55,539 bases of DNA. Origin: Vitrella brassicaformis. Its lineage: Eukaryota; Sar; Vitrellaceae. Shown piece by piece: positions 51,101 through 55,539 of this stretch. Numbering within the stretch: position 1 is the stretch's first letter; every line of letters starts with the position of its first letter. Both the position numbers and the translations under genes were made by a program. The stretch lies in the NCBI GenBank assembly GCA_001179505.1, contig CDMY01000635.1, forward strand, positions 253,854 through 309,392, given 5' to 3'. Below the pieces are notes generated by a model, which was not told the origin of the DNA, did no database searches, and worked only from the letters and a program-made list of their open reading frames with translations.

Positions 51101-53218
51101 CATAGAGGGCCGACGTGTCTGTGGCGAAGGGCAGGTGGGCCACACGCAATACGCCACTCCAACCGGCCCGACTCAGACGAAGCACTGAATGGCACAACTC
51201 AACACACGACAGACAGAGGGGCAAGGCCCGTCCCGTGCAGCCAGCCAGCCAATGTGTGCATTGACTGCATTCCTGTTGGCCTCTTACTTACCGTCCCCCG
51301 CTGAGTGTTCATACATGGACCCGGTGCGGCTGTTGTCCCATGTGAGTGGCGGAGGGGATGAGCCGCCCGCATGTGTGTCTCTGGAGATGCCCCAGACCTT
51401 CCACGCCTTGTGGTTGCCCGACACGATGACCCAGCATGACACTTCCGCTGCCGAGGGGTCGACATCGAGAGCCACGTCATTCAACGCTGCCACGCATCGC
51501 ATCCAGACGGAAAATGAGGCAGGCAATGTCTGTCTGCAGGCGTACCTACCTGCCGGTCTGATTTTCTCTGTCTGTCTGACCTGCGTACCTACGTACCTTT
51601 GCTGCAGTCTCTTGGTATGATTGCGCGGACTTGTGGCCAGAAGTGCATCACGGGGGTGCTGTTCCAGTACTCGACCGTCACATACGCCATGCCCTGCACA
51701 CCACACCACACCGCAGTATACACACACATGACACCATATGTATGTATGTATGTATGTGTTTGTCTATGTACACAGTAAGTGCGATGCGATGCCCACGTAC
51801 AGTACACGCCCAGCCCACCTGACCTGCACGATGGGTACAGTCATGTGTGGGTATGATCCGGTCGAAGAGTTTGTCGCGTTCGCTGCCTCCACCGCCCCTC
51901 CGAACGTGACCGTCGCGCCAAACAGATCGTGGCCGCTCACCACATACTGACACAGACACAGACAGACAGACAGACAGACGGACAGACAGACAGGCAGGCA
52001 TGGACGCATCAACGGCGGCGGCCGTAAGTCCACATACCACATACACTCCACCTAACCTGTGTGAGTATTTCGTCAGCCCGTATGAGGACGTCGGGTGTGA
52101 GGGGCGTCACGTAGGAACCGATGCGACCAAACGACGAATTCGACAACCTAAGAAACAAACAAGGCAAGCAGCAAATAAGAGTCAGTACAGGCACACAAGC
52201 ACACATGCCGGCCGCCCCCCACAATCCAATCTCCCCCACCGAGTGAGTTTCTTCTGGTCAAAGCTGACTTGGATCCCATAGCCAGTGTCACTCCTGCCAC
52301 CTGCACGCACACGTCAGGTCTGTGACGGATGAACGGACGGCCGATGGATGGACGGATGGGTTTCTGCAGACAGACCTTTGCTGCCTACCGAGGGATTTGG
52401 TCGGGGTCTCTCTGCTGGGCATGATCTTGAGCGCATACGGCAGCGGGTAGACAGGGGCAGGCACAGAGGCATTGCCGTCACGAAGCAACAAGTTTGCCCA
52501 AAACCTGATCACACAAAGACAGACAGACGTACACATCCGAACCACACACCCGCCAGGCAGCCAGGCAGCCTCCCCCACTTGTTAGTCGGCATCGCTCCAG
52601 GGTAGAAGACCGTCGAGGCGACGCTGCTGTTGTGTTTAGTCAGCGCCTCTTCAAGCACACCAGACGACCCATCGGCTCTCACCCAGGTGGCATTGGAATC
52701 ATCTGCAGAAGTGCCATTCATCAGACGGTAAATGCCGGACGGCGACCCGGGCGCCCTCTCGTGCCTGACAGACAGACCGACACGCCAGACACACGTGACC
52801 ACTTGCCGCTGATTGACCCTCCCCTCCCTCCCTCTCTCCCTCCCTCACATGAGCAGAGCCGAATGGACATTTCGCGGCCGTGGCGGCATGAAGAACGGGT
52901 CGGCATCATCGCCCGACGCGTCATCTGCCTCGCGGCGTTTGAATGGCTTGAACACGGATGCGTCCGGCCTCTGGGTGTCTATCGGCCTGTGTGACCAAAA
53001 CACAAAGCAGCAGAGCAGTCAGTATGTGTGTGCCAGTCTCTCGCTCGTCGCTTGGCTGCTCACTCGAGCAGGTTGATGTAGTCGGCAGGGATGGGCGACG
53101 CCACGGCAGTGAGTGAAGGTCCCTCGCCCACCGTCTTGTCGGCGCTGTGCAATGCTCCAGTGCAAAGCAGCGGCGCAAGGCACGAGATGAACAGGGCCGG
53201 GAGGAACGGGACCGCCAT
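48196..53218 (-). CDS. GH81 endo-beta-1,3-glucanase, secreted
   Basis: Glycoside hydrolase family 81, which cleaves internal beta-1,3-glucan bonds (laminarin, callose-type walls). Nineteen exons give 1092 residues: 53218-53064, 52986-52849, 52764-52579, 52504-52389, 52300-52240, 52147-52057, 51946-51824, 51693-51597, 51486-51292, 51184-51029, 50963-50608, 50510-50110, 49996-49906, 49778-49271, 49175-49055, 48955-48883, 48790-48546, 48457-48334, 48237-48196. Exon 1 encodes a signal peptide (hydrophobic to about residue 22) and is too short to stand out as an open frame. Family landmarks: TNKFWANLLL with PVYPLPYALK, GMAYVTVEYW, FNDHHYHFGYH (about 797-807, with the proposed catalytic Asp), FDWFDGHSWA, then DGKDQESVSEGVNYLYGL across the exon 14/15 joint, carrying the two conserved Glu. 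All are intact. An acidic insert lies just before FPPFRYFDW. Probable export: wall remodelling or digestion of beta-glucan. Confidence 0.93.
50041..50090. repeat. CCCTCGCT minisatellite in GH81 intron
   Basis: About six slightly varied 8-bp units inside intron 12 (49997-50109) of the GH81 gene. The intron is only 113 bp, so the array is nearly half of it. Confidence 0.8.
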
Positions 53219-53374
53219 CGAAGCGGCCGGCTATATCACCGCATCACTCACCTGGACAGATCCACCATCGCGTCACCTTGTCGCCGATCACCACATTGAA
53301 GTTATACGCCAGCTTGCAGATCTGTTGCAGGACTTAGAACAGCCTCCTTTGTTTCCCTCTCTGAGCTGCCCCTC

Positions 53375-53387
53375 CTCTAAGCTCGCA
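53375..53387 (+). promoter_or_regulatory. AAGCTCGCA element before ankyrin gene
   Basis: CTCTAAGCTCGCA, 55 bp upstream of the start at 53430. It is identical over 13 bp to the copy before the selenoprotein gene. Confidence 0.5.
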
Positions 53388-53395
53388 GACGGGAC

Positions 53396-53406
53396 GCGAG
53401 CTAGCC
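53396..53406 (-). promoter_or_regulatory. TAGCTCGC element toward GH81
   Basis: The minus strand reads GGCTAGCTCGC, a one-base variant of the shared core, 188 bp upstream of the GH81 start. Confidence 0.4.
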
Positions 53407-53429
53407 ACGGAACCAAACACCGACCGACG

Positions 53430-54575
53430 ATGTTTGGGTGGTGTGACGCCACTGTGCACGGTAGCACTGATCGTGCGACCAAGCAGCTGGCCAGCGGCCT
53501 TGCCGAGGGAGATGGCCTCCCCTCTAACGCCGTCACCCGGCTGCTTGAGGCCAAGGCGGAAGTCAAGGCGGAGGTCGAGTACATGGGCCGTGCCGAGACG
53601 TTGCTGGAGGCCGCTGCACGAACGTGCGAAGGCGACGATGGTACGCACGACTTTTGCAGTCTGAGAAAGAATGCATGGATCACTTCATTCAGGCGCGTTG
53701 GTGCTCAAGGCGCTGATCGAGGCTGGCGCGGATGTCAACGCCGAGGCAACTCGTGCTAAGGCGCTGCTGTTCAACTCCGAGCCTCCGATCAGCGCACTCG
53801 TCAACCGGTTAGCACATGTATCACTTATACACACAAGGGCATGCATGCCTCTATTGATTGATTGACCTGTCTGTCTGTTTCCCTTCACAGCCTCTATATG
53901 GGCGTGTTGGACAAGATCCACGGGAGTTGTTTCCACTCCGACTATGCCGCCAACTGTCGCCGCGCCGACTTCCTGCGCACCCTGGATCAGATCACGCCCA
54001 TGGTGCGCACACTCCTGGCCCACAGAGCCGACCCCAACCGCCCCTCAGGCGTGCTGCACTACTACTTCAAGGCCATCAAGGACTACTTCACTGCAGACCA
54101 CCCCCTCGACGCCAAGAAACGCCTGGAGTTTACGTCCATCCTGCTCGACGGAGGTGTGGTGCGCACTGTGCAAGCCAGAAGGGGGGAGGGGAGGGAGGCC
54201 GGTCAGTCAGTCACCATGTGTTGTGTTGTATGTGTACGTACGGTTTGTGTAGGCGCACGTGTGGTCCCATCGGACAAGTGGTGCAGCTTCCATGTCGCGT
54301 GTGAAATGCACCTGAGCGATGCGGACGTCCACGTCGACATAATGCGCCGACTCATGACGGCCGGAGGCGCCGAACAGCTCAACACGGCCAAGCAGCTCAG
54401 CGGGGAGGAGGAGGATCATCCTGAACGGGGCCCCATGCCGCCGCTGTGGCGTGAAGTGGGGGCCGGCAACACCAAGGTGGCGCAGTACCTCATCAGCGAG
54501 GGAGCGGAGGCCCCGGCGGGCGGCATCGAGGAGATCGCGGCGTCCATCAAGGACAAAGGCGGTGAGAGCCACTGA
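53430..54575 (+). CDS. Small ankyrin-repeat-type protein (gene N)
   Basis: Four exons (53430-53640, 53693-53807, 53891-54153, 54253-54575) give 303 residues. Several degenerate ankyrin units are visible: AVTRLLEAKAEV followed by EYMGRAETLLEAAA; LVLKALIEAGADVNAEA, the clearest, with the usual G-A-D-V-N hairpin; MVRTLLAHRADPNRPSG; FTSILLDGGARVVPSDK with FHVACE; and KVAQYLISEGAEAPAGG. Two long helices are inserted between units. No enzymatic domain, leader or membrane span is seen. Ankyrin repeats mediate protein contacts; the partner is unknown. The start at 53430 is the first Met after the promoter element and in phase with exon 2. Confidence 0.8.
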
Positions 54576-55539
54576 CGAACAAGGGGGAGAGAGGCGGTAG
54601 ATACTTAGACGAAACATGTCTGTCCAGTGTCTAGCGTATGCCTACATACCTACACGGAGGGCGGGTGGGTATGCATGGGTTGTGTGGGTCGGTGTGGTGT
54701 GGTGTGGTGTGGTGTGGTGTGTTGGTGGTCTTCTCGTACGTACGTACGGGTCGAAGCGATCCAGGGCTTTCAATCATTGCAACGCCACGTGAGTAGTGAG
54801 TGAGTGAGTGAGTGAGTAGTCTCTATGCATCTCCATATATACTTGTTGGAGGTATGTATTGTTGGGGGTATGTGTGCTGATATATGCGCGATCTGACGGA
54901 CGAGCCAACCAGGCTGGCAGCCAGCCAGCCAGCCAGCCAGCCAGCCCAGCCCGCCACTCAGTCTGCATGTACGTGGCGACCGGCCCGAAGTGGGGCAGTC
55001 AGACTGAGTCAGGTCAGTTAGTCAGTTGCTTCTGTTCTCTTCTAAGTCTGCGCCGTGGGTGTGGTGTGGTTGCATGCCAGCGGAGGTTGCGGCGGTCCTT
55101 TTGTGGGCACATCATATATAGACGATGCGCGATGCGGTTCGCATTTCGTGTGTTTGTGTACGTGCGGCGTTACATGCAGACTTAACTGCATTTGCAAATT
55201 AACTACAAGTAAGGCGCCCAGCGAGCTGAGCGCGATGCACGACCCCCGCAGGTGAGAGCGCTGTTGAAGGAGAATGGGGAGGTGTGTCCACATACACGAA
55301 GCATGTCATCATGGAACAGCATGAAGGTGAGTGAGTGGCTTGAATAAAGAAAAGGCACGGCACGGCACATCACAGGTCATGCAGCTGTGTGTGTCTCTGT
55401 GTGTGTGTGTGGTGTAGCACGAACACGAACAGGCAGAACACAGGCAGAGAACGCACGCAGCAGCACAGCACAGCACAGCACAGCGCAGCACGAGCAGGCA
55501 TGAAGAGGCAGAGCAGGTGTGGTGTGGCCGGGAGGCGCA
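54576..55539. repeat. Right-end spacer with simple repeats
   Basis: Holds GGTGT (54690-54720), GAGT (54795-54820), CCAGC (54920-54945) and GCACA arrays. No gene is supported on either strand. A further gene could start beyond the window. Confidence 0.6.

Larger units (their letters stand above)
53219..53429. promoter_or_regulatory. Divergent promoter region GH81/ankyrin gene
   Basis: 211 bp between opposed start codons. Like the ALG1/gene E promoter it holds one element per strand: CTCTAAGCTCGCA on the plus strand (53375-53387) toward the ankyrin gene, and GGCTAGCTCGC on the minus strand (53396-53406) toward GH81, 8 bp apart. Confidence 0.6.

Overview
This is nuclear DNA of a eukaryote. All coding sequence is split by short GT-AG introns, and introns and spacers are full of tri- and tetranucleotide repeats. 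The best fit is an alveolate with a complex red-derived plastid, most like a chromerid such as Vitrella brassicaformis. This is an inference from three things: a prolyl-tRNA synthetase with the N-terminal YbaK-type domain typical of apicomplexan relatives; signal peptides ending in an A-x-A-F-like junction followed by a basic stretch, as in plastid import leaders; and a motile-cilium protein (CFAP57), meaning a flagellated stage.

I rebuilt 14 protein genes (about 126 introns) by joining exons so that splice sites and phase agree. From left to right: repeat-rich spacer (1-3739); coiled-coil protein A (+, 3740-6383); disordered PP1-docking protein B (-, 6955-8667); secreted protein C (+, 8887-10394); ALG1 mannosyltransferase (-, 10633-12613); plastid-type membrane protein E (+, 12847-14919); CFAP57 (-, 15520-21474); coiled-coil protein G (-, 22205-24721); prolyl-tRNA synthetase (+, 24923-29461); FAN1 nuclease (-, 30018-34731); a peroxiredoxin-like selenoprotein (+, 34959-36135); secreted protein K (-, 37573-38757); a CBM48-PP2C fusion (+, 39013-43542); a 4.65 kb repeat desert; a GH81 endo-beta-1,3-glucanase (-, 48196-53218); an ankyrin-type protein (+, 53430-54575); and more repeat spacer to the end. 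A 300-base assembly gap lies at 36364-36663.

Genes alternate strand almost perfectly. Six divergent gene pairs are separated, start codon to start codon, by only 201-255 bp. A shared element (core AAGCTCGCA) lies 15-190 bp upstream of eight start codons, always on the sense strand of the gene that follows. This looks like a core-promoter or transcription-start element.

The most notable points are: a TGA codon exactly at the peroxidatic cysteine of the thioredoxin-fold motif of the 34.9 kb gene (a probable selenocysteine); a fusion of an AMPK-beta-like glucan-binding domain to a PPTC7-like PP2C phosphatase; and a FAN1 that carries a PIP-like motif and two SUMO-interaction-like motifs, one inside its nuclease domain. 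There is no operon-like functional clustering. The only thematic neighbours are the glucan-binding phosphatase and the beta-glucanase, which face each other across the repeat desert.
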